The notes: generated by a model from the letters alone, not told the origin. DNA of 7,708 nucleotides from Bacteroidota bacterium (GCA_006227095.1 SBFZ01000359.1:1-7708); one strand, 5' to 3'. Positions 1 to 7,708 are shown, counted from the stretch's first letter. Program-made: numbers and translations.

Positions 1-221
1 CCAACCATCAGGGAAACCTGTTCCGGGATGCTGATATCTGTCCTGATATATATGGTTTCACCTCCACCAGCACTGATCTCCCGCATTACATCCTGCCCCG
101 TTGCCGGATCTTTCTCTGCAATGACAACCCTTGCACCCTCTACAGCGAAGGATGTGGCAACGGCCCTGCCGATACCTCTTCCTGCTCCCGTAACTATCAC
201 AACTTTTCCCGTGAATTTCAT
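1..221 (-). CDS. Short-chain dehydrogenase/reductase, N-terminal part (cut by window edge)
   Basis: An NAD(P)-dependent oxidoreductase of the SDR superfamily, presumably cytosolic; the substrate cannot be told. Only the first 73 residues are in the window. They hold the first half of a Rossmann fold: a beta strand (KVVIV, residues 6-10), the cofactor-binding TGxxxGxG motif (TGAGRGIG, residues 11-18), an acidic residue at the end of strand 2 (E36 in VVIAEKD), and the adenine-contacting Asp (D62 in TDIS). The acidic E36 favours NAD(H) over NADP(H), by family rule. The start is ATG at 221-219, preceded on the minus strand by a purine-rich AGGGAGG about seven bases upstream, a good Shine-Dalgarno match. 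It is divergent from the amidohydrolase gene. The catalytic Ser-Tyr-Lys part lies outside the window, so a specific function such as a sugar or 3-oxoacyl dehydrogenase cannot be assigned. Confidence 0.9.
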   Translation of the reverse strand, partial: MKFTGKVVIVTGAGRGIGRAVATSFAVEGARVVIAEKDPATGQDVMREISAGGGETIYIRTDISIPEQVSLMV

Positions 222-248
222 TGTACTGCCTCCCTGATAAAGTCACTC

Positions 249-262
249 CGAAAATGTTTTCG
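249..262. repeat. Small inverted repeat upstream of the partial SDR gene
   Basis: Perfect 6-base arms, CGAAAA and TTTTCG, are separated by TG, 28 bases upstream of the SDR start codon. A near-match to the Bacteroidota -7 box (TATATTTA, one mismatch) lies just upstream on the minus strand, so the dyad would fall at or just after the transcription start. That is a plausible operator position, but arms this short also occur by chance. No regulator is encoded nearby. Confidence 0.25.
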
Positions 263-363
263 CTATAAATATAGACTAATTATGGCCTTATGTGGATGTT
301 GTCGTGACACTGACGCACTCCCCACCTGAAAAAGCAGAATAACAGGCTGTCATTTTTTGTAAA

Positions 364-395
364 TTGCAGCAATCTGCAGGCCAGTCTTATATTCG
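364..395 (+). promoter_or_regulatory. Possible Bacteroidota-type promoter for the amidohydrolase gene
   Basis: TTG at 364-366 is followed after 21 bases by TATATTCG at 388-395, a 7-of-8 match to the TAnnTTTG -7 consensus of the primary sigma factor of Bacteroidota. Transcription would begin near 400 and leave a leader of about 25 bases before the ATG at 426. The spacing is at the long end and the box is imperfect, so this is a candidate only. Confidence 0.3.
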
Positions 396-425
396 CACCA
401 AACCGCTGGCCGGTATGAGCGGGAA

Positions 426-1247
426 ATGATCATTGACGGACACGCACATCTTGGAGGTGAGTACAGGGACCTGCCCACAGTAATTGATACTCTTGACAGG
501 GCCGGCGCTGACAAAGTGGTGCTGTGTCCGGCCGAAAAGGACCGGCCTGTATCCATGCCGATCCCGCCGCTGGCTGGAAAGGTCCCGTATCATGAACTCA
601 GCTACGGCGTAAACAGGCTGCTCAGGACTGCAACCGGGAACAGGAAAACGGCAGAATACATAGATCATGGCAATGAGGAAGTTTCCCGCATTGCAGCGGC
701 ATCAGGAGGCCGGGTCATCCAGTTTTACTGGGCTGATATCCGCAGGAAAGATCTGATTGATGACCTGGACTTTAAGCTCAACAGCTGGAGTTTCAGGGGT
801 ATAAAGCTTCACCAGAGCTGCCAGCCGTTCAGGATCCGGTCAGACAGATTCAGGGAACTGGCTGAATATGCCTTTTCAAAAGATCTTCCTGTGTTCATCC
901 ATCTTCACTCAAAAAGCGAAGTATCAGATTTTATAGCTGAATCCGCGGTACTGAAAACTGTATTCATAACTGGTCACCTAATAGGCCTCGAAATTTTTAC
1001 CGGGAACAGGCATAAGGTTGGAGAGAATGTCTTTTTCGATATCTCCTGCCCTCAGCTGGTGTCATCAGGAATGATAAAAAACGTATTGAATGCTTTTGGT
1101 GCTGAAAGAGTTATTATGGGATCAGATACTCCCTATGGCAGGAATAACCTTAACCTGGTAATTTCCCGTGTAGGGAGACTGGGACTTTCCGAAAGGGAAA
1201 CAGCAATGATTCTTGGTGAAAATTTAAGGAATATCCTGAAGCTCTGA
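426..1247 (+). CDS. Metal-dependent hydrolase, amidohydrolase_2 type
   Basis: A 273-residue TIM-barrel hydrolase resembling the amidohydrolase_2 family (PF04909), which hydrolyses or decarboxylates small ring or carboxyl compounds with a bound divalent metal. No signal peptide is visible, so it should be cytosolic. The expected metal and active-site residues are in order: HxH in strand 1 (H6, H8), a Lys-His in strand 4 (GIKLH, K127 and H129), FIHLH (H159), TGHLIG (H184) and the late Asp in MGSDTPYG (D234). The end, LGENLRNIL, matches the usual C-terminal helix of the family. The length is normal for a compact single-domain member. The start at 426 puts the HxH motif at residues 6-8, as usual; only a weak purine stretch (GCGGGAA) precedes it. 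The gene stands alone between a divergent SDR and a convergent peptidase whose end it overlaps by 24 bases. The substrate is unknown. Confidence 0.85.
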   Translation: MIIDGHAHLGGEYRDLPTVIDTLDRAGADKVVLCPAEKDRPVSMPIPPLAGKVPYHELSYGVNRLLRTATGNRKTAEYIDHGNEEVSRIAAASGGRVIQFYWADIRRKDLIDDLDFKLNSWSFRGIKLHQSCQPFRIRSDRFRELAEYAFSKDLPVFIHLHSKSEVSDFIAESAVLKTVFITGHLIGLEIFTGNRHKVGENVFFDISCPQLVSSGMIKNVLNAFGAERVIMGSDTPYGRNNLNLVISRVGRLGLSERETAMILGENLRNILKL

Positions 1248-2837
1248 CACATCTATCGGGGCATCTCCCGCTTCTGTTTCCGGCAACGGCTCCTCCTCAG
1301 GGCTTTTCATGAACAACCTGTCAATGAAGCCCCTGTAAACCTCTGTTCCCTTCAGGAGTGCCTCCACCGGCAGCCTTTCATTATGCGTATGTATCGTTTC
1401 CATGAGTCGCTGGTCGAGCACAGCCGGTATAATTCCGTAAACCGGAACTCCCTGGTTACGGAAATAATTGTTGTCAGTTGTAGCCGGAAAAAGAAACGGT
1501 ACGATTCCGCATCCGGGATAGACCTCCTCCAGTGATTCTGTAAAAATGTCATAAAAGTGATCAGGCACTGTTGGAGGGGCGTTCCGGGTCTCACTGACAA
1601 TCCTTACAGATACCTCATCATGGCCCAGGGTGGCTGCGAGATTATCAAGGAACCGCCCTGTTTCCGTCTCGGGCAGCAGCCTGCAGTCAAGACAGGCTTT
1701 TACCCTGTGAGGAATCTGGTTAATGGCAGTCTCTTCGGAGGCGAGATGAGTCAGGGTAGAGGTGTTGGTAAAAGCTGAAGCCATAAGAGGATTCTTCCTC
1801 AGTCCGGAAGCCACCAGAGGCCTGAAGAATACGGGATGTCTGAGAATGAACCCTTTCAGACCCTTCTCAAGTTCACCGTAAGCCCTGAGCATCCCTTTGT
1901 TGTCATTATTGAATGTTATTTCCGGCTCGCGCCTGGTCAGGTCGTAAAGACCGTGAATCATCATCCTTGTGGCGTAGTCGGATGGGGGAACGGCACCATG
2001 GCCTGAAGCCTGGTAATTAACCTCAAGTTCGAGCCACAATGCTCTTTTTTCGCTGAGTGAAATAAAAAATACCGGTTTGTCAGGTTCATCTGAAAGGAGT
2101 TCAGCAGTTCCTATGCCACCCTCCCCCAGCATCACAACTGCATTCAGTGAGTGCATGAAATAGTCGCATATAATTTCAGCACCCCTCTCGCCATATGTTT
2201 CCTCTCCGGAAACGAAGAGCAGGGTGACATTGAATGGCAAATCCTCCATTGATGCCCTGCCGACGAATGATGAAGTTGCCATCAGGTACATTATTGCAGC
2301 ACCCTTCATGTCGATTGTTCCCCTTCCCCATACCGTATCGCTCACAACGGCCCCCGAAAACGGAGGATAAGTCCAGAGGGAGTCTGTTCCTCCGCTTACA
2401 ACATCGATATGGCTTAAAAAGACTGCGTTTGGTTTCTGCAGTTCAAGGGGGTAAAGGGAGGCAGCAAAATTATAGCAGTCAATACTGTCAGTAAATATTT
2501 CAACATGCAGTCCCTTCTCCCTGCACTTATCTGAAATATACTCTCCGGCTTCCCTCTCTGTCCCGGTTACGGATGAAACCTGGATATATTCACTCAGCAG
2601 GCGCGCTGCCTCGGATGCAAGAGTGTCGGAGGCAGAAACCATCTCCTGTGATCGCAGCTGAACAACAGACAGGCTCATCAGTATTATCCAGCCAAGAACT
2701 GCCGGTCTTATGAATGGGAAAGAGGCACCGGCCAGTGATACGGCAAACCAATGTTCTGCTTTATCCAAAGATTTTTCAATGCAATCTGCAGCTCTTCCCC
2801 CTGAAATACGGAAGTCATATGAAGCCCGGGTCTTCAT
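1224..2837 (-). CDS. M20-family metallopeptidase, PM20D1/CPS1-like, membrane-anchored or secreted
   Basis: A zinc carboxypeptidase/aminoacylase-type enzyme of 537 residues from the chosen start. Numbering from that ATG, the di-metal site reads H143 and catalytic-side D145 (SHIDVV), bridging D176 (GRGTIDMKG), catalytic E212 and ligand E213 (SGEE), E239 (GEGG) and H483 (IHTHNERLPVE). The inserted dimerisation domain has SEK and GHGAVPP (H280). The PPFSG segment, SEK, GEGG and the IH-x-x-NE ending resemble human PM20D1 and yeast carboxypeptidase S rather than DapE or ArgE. A hydrophobic segment at about residues 40-59 suggests a signal anchor or an unusually long signal peptide. An acidic, proline-rich tail (about 510-537) follows the catalytic domain. 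The frame is open up to 3020, but a promoter match at 2846-2876 argues for ATG 2837; a start at 2678 would cut into the hydrophobic segment. Substrate unknown; N-acyl amino acids or dipeptides are the family expectation. Confidence 0.88.
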   Translation of the reverse strand: MKTRASYDFRISGGRAADCIEKSLDKAEHWFAVSLAGASFPFIRPAVLGWIILMSLSVVQLRSQEMVSASDTLASEAARLLSEYIQVSSVTGTEREAGEYISDKCREKGLHVEIFTDSIDCYNFAASLYPLELQKPNAVFLSHIDVVSGGTDSLWTYPPFSGAVVSDTVWGRGTIDMKGAAIMYLMATSSFVGRASMEDLPFNVTLLFVSGEETYGERGAEIICDYFMHSLNAVVMLGEGGIGTAELLSDEPDKPVFFISLSEKRALWLELEVNYQASGHGAVPPSDYATRMMIHGLYDLTRREPEITFNNDNKGMLRAYGELEKGLKGFILRHPVFFRPLVASGLRKNPLMASAFTNTSTLTHLASEETAINQIPHRVKACLDCRLLPETETGRFLDNLAATLGHDEVSVRIVSETRNAPPTVPDHFYDIFTESLEEVYPGCGIVPFLFPATTDNNYFRNQGVPVYGIIPAVLDQRLMETIHTHNERLPVEALLKGTEVYRGFIDRLFMKSPEEEPLPETEAGDAPIDVSELQDIP

Positions 2838-2845
2838 AGCGATAT

Positions 2846-2876
2846 CAAAGATACTAATTCCAGGGCACACTTCAAA
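2846..2876 (-). promoter_or_regulatory. Bacteroidota-type promoter for the M20 peptidase gene
   Basis: On the minus strand, TTTG (2876-2873) is followed after exactly 19 bases by TATCTTTG (2853-2846). This is a full match to the TTTG / TAnnTTTG consensus at the usual spacing. Only eight bases separate the -7 box from the ATG at 2837, so the transcript would start within a few bases of that codon and be nearly leaderless. The match excludes in-frame starts further upstream if the promoter is used. Confidence 0.6.
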
Positions 2877-3036
2877 CCAGCAGTCGGGCGTGTTGCCTGC
2901 ATGCCGGCGAATTAACTGCATGACTCCGTTACGCAGGTTGCAAACAAGGGGTAATCTTTTCCCTTCCTGTTTACCGGGATAAATGTTTTTTTTTGAACAT
3001 GACCAGCCTGAGATGTTCAACTTGGCAGGGAAATTG

Positions 3037-3044
3037 TAATTTTG
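3037..3044 (+). promoter_or_regulatory. Bacteroidota -7 box upstream of the DUF4251-like gene
   Basis: TAATTTTG fits TAnnTTTG exactly. Transcription would begin near 3048-3052, about 25 bases before the ATG at 3074. The -33 region is poor, with no TTTG at 19-21 bases. The position agrees with choosing the signal-peptide ATG rather than the upstream in-frame ATG at 2993. Confidence 0.45.
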
Positions 3045-3073
3045 CCTGTAAACGAATGAAATTCCATATCAAC

Positions 3074-3583
3074 ATGAAGAAGTACATAATTGCTATCTGT
3101 TTTCTGACCGCAGCGCTGATGCCTGCATTGGCCCAGGACAAAAAAGCTGAAAGGGAAGCTGCTGCACTCGCTGCTTTCGAGAAAGCCCTTGCCACGATTG
3201 AGACAAAAAACTATGTGATAATTGTCGGCACCTACCAGACTGAAGGTGCAATTTTCATTGACAATATTGACAATGCCAACTTCATGCAGTTTGAAAATGA
3301 TCATATCATCCTGCAGGGTACCATTATCACGGAAAACAGCTATACAAACAAGCTTGAAGTATCTGATTACGAGCAGACCACAGACAAGAAAGGAAACATA
3401 AGGATCACCTATCAGGCTATGGGCCGGATGATCAACGCCAAGGTTACGATGACCCTCAAAAAGGCATAAGGCAATGTTGCCGAGGTGATCATAACAACCA
3501 CGAAAGGAACCGTCAAGCGTTTTACCGGGGAGATTGTCCCCACTGCACAGTCAAAGCACTTCAGGAGGACCGGGGAGATCTGA
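3074..3583 (+). pseudogene. DUF4251-like exported protein, interrupted by one in-frame TAA
   Basis: The gene begins with a clear signal peptide (MKKYIIAICF, hydrophobic core to about residue 18, ALAQ cleavage site at 18-21) and then a charged helix (KKAEREAAALAAFEKAL). Beta-rich sequence follows, resembling the Bacteroidota family DUF4251: ETKNYVI early on, then NIRITYQAMGRMINAKVTMTL. TAA at 3467-3469 ends the frame after 131 residues. The same frame then stays open for 37 codons to TGA at 3581, reading GNVAEVIITTTKGTVKRFTG and then EIVPTAQ. This looks like the final strands of the domain (pattern G-x-A-x-V, then K/R-x-x-G-x-I-x-P). Without the TAA the protein would be 169 residues, close to the usual family length. 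The likeliest reading is a nonsense mutation or a sequencing error; a short functional product or stop readthrough cannot be excluded. No Shine-Dalgarno sequence is visible. Function unknown; location periplasm or outer surface. Confidence 0.65.
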
Positions 3584-3649
3584 CCCGCAGGCTGAAGAAT
3601 AAAGAGAGCCGGCATCTGGCTGCGGACTGGCCAGGGCCGCGTCCGGAAG

Positions 3650-3671
3650 GGTGATACTATCGGGTATCACC
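3650..3671. terminator. Perfect 8-bp hairpin at the end of the SPT-SDR operon
   Basis: GGTGATAC (3650-3657) pairs with GTATCACC (3664-3671) around the six-base loop TATCGG. The stop codon of the minus-strand SDR gene (3659-3657) lies in the hairpin. The element sits between two convergent genes, where a bidirectional terminator is expected. Neither strand has a run of T after the stem, so it is not a canonical intrinsic terminator; it may instead protect the mRNA end or be chance. Confidence 0.4.
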
Positions 3672-4496
3672 TGAACCTCTGGTGCGGGCGTTTATGCCGT
3701 AATGACTGCCCAGAATCTTTGCAAAAAGCTTCGCAGGCAGCAGTTTTCTCAGCAGAACGGCAAGCTTCTGATCAGGTGATGCTACTATGTACCTGTATTT
3801 AGGATTGTGTGATTCTATGATCCTTGCCAGTTTCCTTGCCAGCCGTGCCGGATTCTGACCTCTGGCCTCATCCTGTTCAATTATTGACAGTGACCGGGTG
3901 AATTGCCCTGCATAGGGATCTCCCTCACCTGCCGGAGCCAGGTATTTCCTCCTGTTGGCGCTGTTATTAGTCCGGAAGTCACCAGGATTAATCACAACCA
4001 CTCTGATATTGAAAGACTGAACCTCCATCCTCAGGGCTTCACTGAATCCTTCCACTGCAAACTTGGCAGCTGAATAGAAAGGCTGGAACGGCAATCCCAT
4101 CAGTCCGCCTATTGAACTGATATTTATTATCATTCCTCCTCCGGAAGCCCTCATCACCGGCAGCACCTCGCGGGTCATCAGAACCATACCTGTAAAACTG
4201 GTTTCCATCTGAAGCCTGAAATACTCCTCAGGCGTTGTCTCTGCAGGCCCGCCCGTGTGCATCCCGGCATTGTTGACCAGTACATCTATCCTCCCCTCCT
4301 TTTCAACAACTTCCTTTACCGCCCTGGTTATTGAGTCATGGTCTGTTAGATCCATTTTAAGATGGGTAACACCCGGAATGGCATCGATGGCGCTTCTGAC
4401 CGTTCCGTAAACAATATGCCCGCCGGCAGCAAGCATTGCTGCACTCTCACGGCCAAAACCTGACGACACTCCTGTTATGAGAATCACTTTCCCCAT
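3657..4496 (-). CDS. Classical SDR oxidoreductase; candidate 3-keto long-chain base reductase
   Basis: A 279-residue short-chain dehydrogenase. Visible motifs: TGVSSGFG cofactor loop (8-15), basic R34 after strand 2 (NADPH preference by family rule), D49 in MDLTD, NNAG (75-78), catalytic S128 (NISS), Y141 and K145 (YSAAK), and NPGDF (170-174). The usual tetrad Asn in helix 4 is replaced: where relatives read ETNFFG this protein has ETSFTG, so Ser100 stands at that place. A C-terminal extension of about 50 residues rich in Lys, Leu and Ile (244-262) could lie on a membrane. The gene follows the SPT-like gene after 27 bases and has a near-perfect ribosome binding site, so the two are almost certainly co-transcribed. 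Reduction of the 3-keto product of the upstream enzyme is therefore the best guess, as eukaryotic 3-ketodihydrosphingosine reductase is also an SDR. This role is inferred from position, not from a diagnostic motif. Confidence 0.85.
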   Translation of the reverse strand: MGKVILITGVSSGFGRESAAMLAAGGHIVYGTVRSAIDAIPGVTHLKMDLTDHDSITRAVKEVVEKEGRIDVLVNNAGMHTGGPAETTPEEYFRLQMETSFTGMVLMTREVLPVMRASGGGMIINISSIGGLMGLPFQPFYSAAKFAVEGFSEALRMEVQSFNIRVVVINPGDFRTNNSANRRKYLAPAGEGDPYAGQFTRSLSIIEQDEARGQNPARLARKLARIIESHNPKYRYIVASPDQKLAVLLRKLLPAKLFAKILGSHYGINARTRGSGDTR

Positions 4497-4501
4497 TCCT
4501 G

Positions 4502-4510
4502 ACCTCCTTT
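4502..4510 (-). promoter_or_regulatory. Strong Shine-Dalgarno site of the SDR gene
   Basis: On the minus strand AAAGGAGGT ends five bases before the ATG at 4496 and complements the 3' end of 16S rRNA almost fully. Several other genes here (DUF4251-like, YeiH-type, cyclophilin) lack such a site, as is common in Bacteroidota. It fixes the SDR start and suggests high or coupled translation after the SPT-like gene. Confidence 0.7.
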
Positions 4511-4523
4511 CTCAGAGCCGGTC

Positions 4524-5750
<1,227 letters not shown>

Positions 5751-5829
5751 TTAATTATTTGTTCCAATCCACGACATCCATGCAGGAAGAAGTGGTTTTC
5801 CCATCCTGAAGAATACCATTTTATGCGTA

Positions 5830-5859
5830 TTTATCAGTCATGAATTGTCAGCATATTTG
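5830..5859 (+). promoter_or_regulatory. Weak promoter candidate for the YeiH-type gene
   Basis: CATATTTG (5852-5859) matches TAnnTTTG at seven of eight positions, and TTTA (5830-5833) lies 18 bases upstream. Transcription would begin near 5865, about 55 bases before the ATG at 5921. A small GCCTC/GAGGC stem (5890-5904) falls in this leader. If used, this promoter rules out the in-frame ATG at 5840. Confidence 0.25.
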
Positions 5860-5920
5860 CATCCGTCATTGCAGAAATTTAATAATCAAGCCTCTGCATG
5901 AGGCAAAAAACAGGCAAGGT

Positions 5921-7222
5921 ATGACAGAGAACAAAAAAGCAGGTGCTTTAAGCAAATTGAAAATCGGGCAGGACTGGGCCTCGGTGGTTGCAGGTTTTGT
6001 CCTGATTCTTTTCGTGGTTATAACAGGTTATGCCATCGGCACTCCTTCATTCGGAGGGAAAGCCGGGTGGGATGCCGGTCATGACTTTTCGGGCATGTTC
6101 GGCGCTGCATCGCTTTGGACATCTGCGCTATACACATTCTTCATCTTCGGCATTGTTGCCATAATGGGCATATTCATGAGCGGTGAAACCCTGAAAAAAT
6201 ACATCACCGGGTTTCTTTCAATTTTCCTTCTGGCCATTGTTGCTCAGTTCATTTCGTCATACGCTGGCTTTAAGAACCTGGGCCTCGAGACCGTGCTTTT
6301 CTCCCTTGTGATCGGCCTCCTGCTGGGGAATGTTTTCAGGCTTCCCGACTGGTTCAGGTCAGGGGTGCAGACTGAACTGTATGTCAAGATAGGACTCGTA
6401 CTTCTGGGTGCAACAATCCTCTTCAAGGATATCCTTACAGCCGGTTCATTCGGACTCATCCAGGCCGTTATCGTTGTAACGGTTGTATGGTATTTCGCAT
6501 TCTGGCTCTCAAAGAAGATGAAGGTTGATGATGAGTTCTCAACCATGCTGGCCAGCGCCGTATCAATCTGCGGTGTATCAGCTGCAATAGCAACAGCCGG
6601 AGCCATCAACGGAGATAAGAAGAAACTTTCATTCGTCATCTCGCTGGTGCTGCTCATTGCAATACCAATGATGATCTTCCTGCCGATAATAGCCAAATGG
6701 ATGGGGCTGTCAGAGATAGTGACAGGCGCATGGCTCGGAGGTACAATTGACACCACCGGCGCCGTTGTTGCTGCCGGTACCATCGCCGGCGAGACAGGAC
6801 TCAAATATGCCACCATAGTTAAATTCTCCCAGAACGTTCTCCTCGGCCTGGCTGCTTTTGCAATCTCAATCTTCTGGGCTTACAGGAGCAGGGGCTCGAA
6901 TGAAAAGGGACAGCATGTGCCTGCAAGAATTATCTGGGACCGTTTCCCGAAATTTGTACTGGGCTTCATCCTGGCTTCTGTTGTATTCTCATTCATACTC
7001 AGCCCGGAGACGGCAAAAGACTCAGGCAAGGTCATCAAGTCATTCAGCACATTCTGGTTCAACCTGGCCTTTATCAGCATCGGGCTGGAGACCAGGTTTG
7101 CTGATTTTAAACACATGGAGAGCAAGAAGCCATTCTACAGCTTCCTGATTGCCCAGACATTCAACATTATTTTTACCCTGGGTGTATCTTACCTGCTGTT
7201 CCAGCTTATAAGTCCGAAATAA
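5921..7222 (+). CDS. YeiH-type permease (putative sulfate exporter family)
   Basis: An inner-membrane protein of 433 residues with roughly 10-13 hydrophobic segments (for example 19-40, 65-87, 95-115, 177-197, 236-256, 297-320, 343-361, 404-428). It belongs to the conserved family PF03601, called YeiH or 'putative sulfate exporter'. Family landmarks are GLLLGNVFRLP (132-142), the VKIGLVLLGATIL helix (155-167), SICGVSAAIATAGAI (215-229) and GAWLGGTIDTTGAVVAAG (269-286), and the late FISIGLETRF (384-393). The transported substrate is poorly known; some relatives sit beside sulfonate-degradation genes and are proposed to export sulfite or sulfate. The frame is open from ATG 5840, but those 27 residues are polar, Cys/His-rich and atypical, whereas the ATG at 5921 gives a normal charged N-terminus. 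It is divergent from the SPT-like operon and ten bases ahead of a prolyl isomerase gene. Confidence 0.88.
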   Translation: MTENKKAGALSKLKIGQDWASVVAGFVLILFVVITGYAIGTPSFGGKAGWDAGHDFSGMFGAASLWTSALYTFFIFGIVAIMGIFMSGETLKKYITGFLSIFLLAIVAQFISSYAGFKNLGLETVLFSLVIGLLLGNVFRLPDWFRSGVQTELYVKIGLVLLGATILFKDILTAGSFGLIQAVIVVTVVWYFAFWLSKKMKVDDEFSTMLASAVSICGVSAAIATAGAINGDKKKLSFVISLVLLIAIPMMIFLPIIAKWMGLSEIVTGAWLGGTIDTTGAVVAAGTIAGETGLKYATIVKFSQNVLLGLAAFAISIFWAYRSRGSNEKGQHVPARIIWDRFPKFVLGFILASVVFSFILSPETAKDSGKVIKSFSTFWFNLAFISIGLETRFADFKHMESKKPFYSFLIAQTFNIIFTLGVSYLLFQLISPK

Positions 7223-7232
7223 CATCACTGCC

Positions 7233-7708
7233 ATGCGGATCTCAATTACCGCATTGCTGACTGCCGCAATGCTCACAATAACCTCCTGCGGAAACAGGGA
7301 GGAGGTTGTTATTTCTACCGGGCAAGGTGATATACACGTTACACTTGACCTTAAGAATGCCCCCGTAACCTCGGCCAATTTCCTCAGGTATGTTGACGCT
7401 CATCTGTTTGACAGCAGCTGCTTCTACCGGGTGGTACGGCCTGATAACCAGCCGAAGGACTCTGTCCGCATTGCGGTAATTCAGGGCGGACGCTATGAAA
7501 AGGAGGAAACCGGAGGCTTCCCTCCCATTGCACACGAAACAACGGATCAGACCGGAATCCGCCACCTCGACGGTGTGATATCAATGGCGAGATGGACGCC
7601 GGGCACCGCCACTTCGGAGTTCTTTATCTGCGTGGGCGACCAGCCCGATCTTGACTTTGGCGGAAAGAGGAATCCTGACGGACAGGGCTTTGCCGCCTTC
7701 GGAAGGGT
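7233..7708 (+). CDS. Cyclophilin-type peptidylprolyl isomerase lipoprotein (3' end cut)
   Basis: A periplasmic or membrane-tethered folding helper that isomerises Xaa-Pro bonds. The first 158 residues are present. A lipoprotein signal peptide ends in the lipobox ITSC with Cys19 as the acylation site, followed by GN. The cyclophilin domain starts at about residue 25: NAPVTSANFLRYV (42-54), catalytic Arg in FYRVV (R66), IQGG (83-86), GVISMAR (114-120) and SEFFIC (128-133), then FAAFGR at the edge. The SEFF Glu replaces the Gln of eukaryotic SQFF, as in many bacterial forms. A longer insert (RPDNQPKDSVRIA, 69-81) before the IQGG strand is typical of secreted Bacteroidota members. It starts ten bases after the YeiH-type stop and probably shares its transcript; no ribosome binding site is seen. 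The frame runs open to the window end. Confidence 0.9.
   Translation, partial: MRISITALLTAAMLTITSCGNREEVVISTGQGDIHVTLDLKNAPVTSANFLRYVDAHLFDSSCFYRVVRPDNQPKDSVRIAVIQGGRYEKEETGGFPPIAHETTDQTGIRHLDGVISMARWTPGTATSEFFICVGDQPDLDFGGKRNPDGQGFAAFGR

Noticed and set aside
2838..3020. N-terminal extension of the M20 frame up to 3020 (61 more residues)
   Set aside because: The extra residues are Cys- and Arg-rich, resemble no M20 N-terminus and run through the consensus promoter at 2846-2876; the region is better read as the intergenic space of two divergent genes.
2993..3073. Upstream in-frame ATG at 2993 for the DUF4251-like gene
   Set aside because: It would place 27 odd residues before a textbook signal peptide, and an exact -7 box (3037-3044) lies inside that stretch.
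5890..5904. GCCTC-TGCAT-GAGGC stem followed by six A, in the leader of the YeiH-type gene
   Set aside because: Only five base pairs, and on the plus strand it is followed by A rather than T, so it is not a terminator; there is no conserved riboswitch pattern around it.
6244..6816. 190-residue minus-strand open frame opposite the YeiH-type gene
   Set aside because: Antisense shadow of transmembrane coding sequence; low-complexity Ser/Thr/Pro composition and no family resemblance.

Overview
This 7.7 kb window looks like ordinary chromosomal DNA of a member of Bacteroidota. The grounds are a DUF4251-like secreted protein (a family typical of that phylum), a Bacteroides-type serine palmitoyltransferase-like enzyme, and matches to the Bacteroidota sigma factor consensus (TTTG about 19 bases upstream of TAnnTTTG). 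Several genes also lack a clear Shine-Dalgarno sequence. I see no mobile element, CRISPR array, tRNA or rRNA.

Layout from left to right. (1) The 5' part of a short-chain dehydrogenase (SDR), minus strand, cut by the window edge. (2) Divergent from it, a small metal-dependent hydrolase of the amidohydrolase_2 type, plus strand. (3) Its last 24 bases overlap the end of a convergent, membrane-anchored or secreted M20 metallopeptidase related to PM20D1/CPS1. (4) Divergent from the peptidase, a DUF4251-like exported protein whose reading frame is broken by one in-frame TAA; the rest of the domain continues in the same frame for 37 more codons. (5) A short perfect hairpin, then a minus-strand two-gene operon: an alpha-oxoamine synthase of the serine palmitoyltransferase (SPT) type, followed by a classical SDR with an unusually strong ribosome binding site. 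(6) Divergent from that operon, a YeiH-type 'putative sulfate exporter' permease. Ten bases after it comes a cyclophilin-type peptidylprolyl isomerase lipoprotein that runs off the right edge.

How the genes may work together. The clearest unit is the SPT-like enzyme plus SDR. It fits the first two steps of long-chain base synthesis: condensation of an amino acid with an acyl thioester, then reduction of the 3-keto group. The neighbouring YeiH-type transporter raises the possibility that the amino acid is cysteate (sulfonolipid/capnine synthesis) rather than serine, but this is only an inference from context. The other genes (amidohydrolase, peptidase, DUF4251 protein, prolyl isomerase) show no obvious pathway link. 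I found no convincing evidence of a wholly new system. The most unusual items are the interrupted DUF4251 gene, the apparently leaderless start of the M20 peptidase, the Asn-to-Ser change in the SDR active-site tetrad, and the possible sulfonolipid context.
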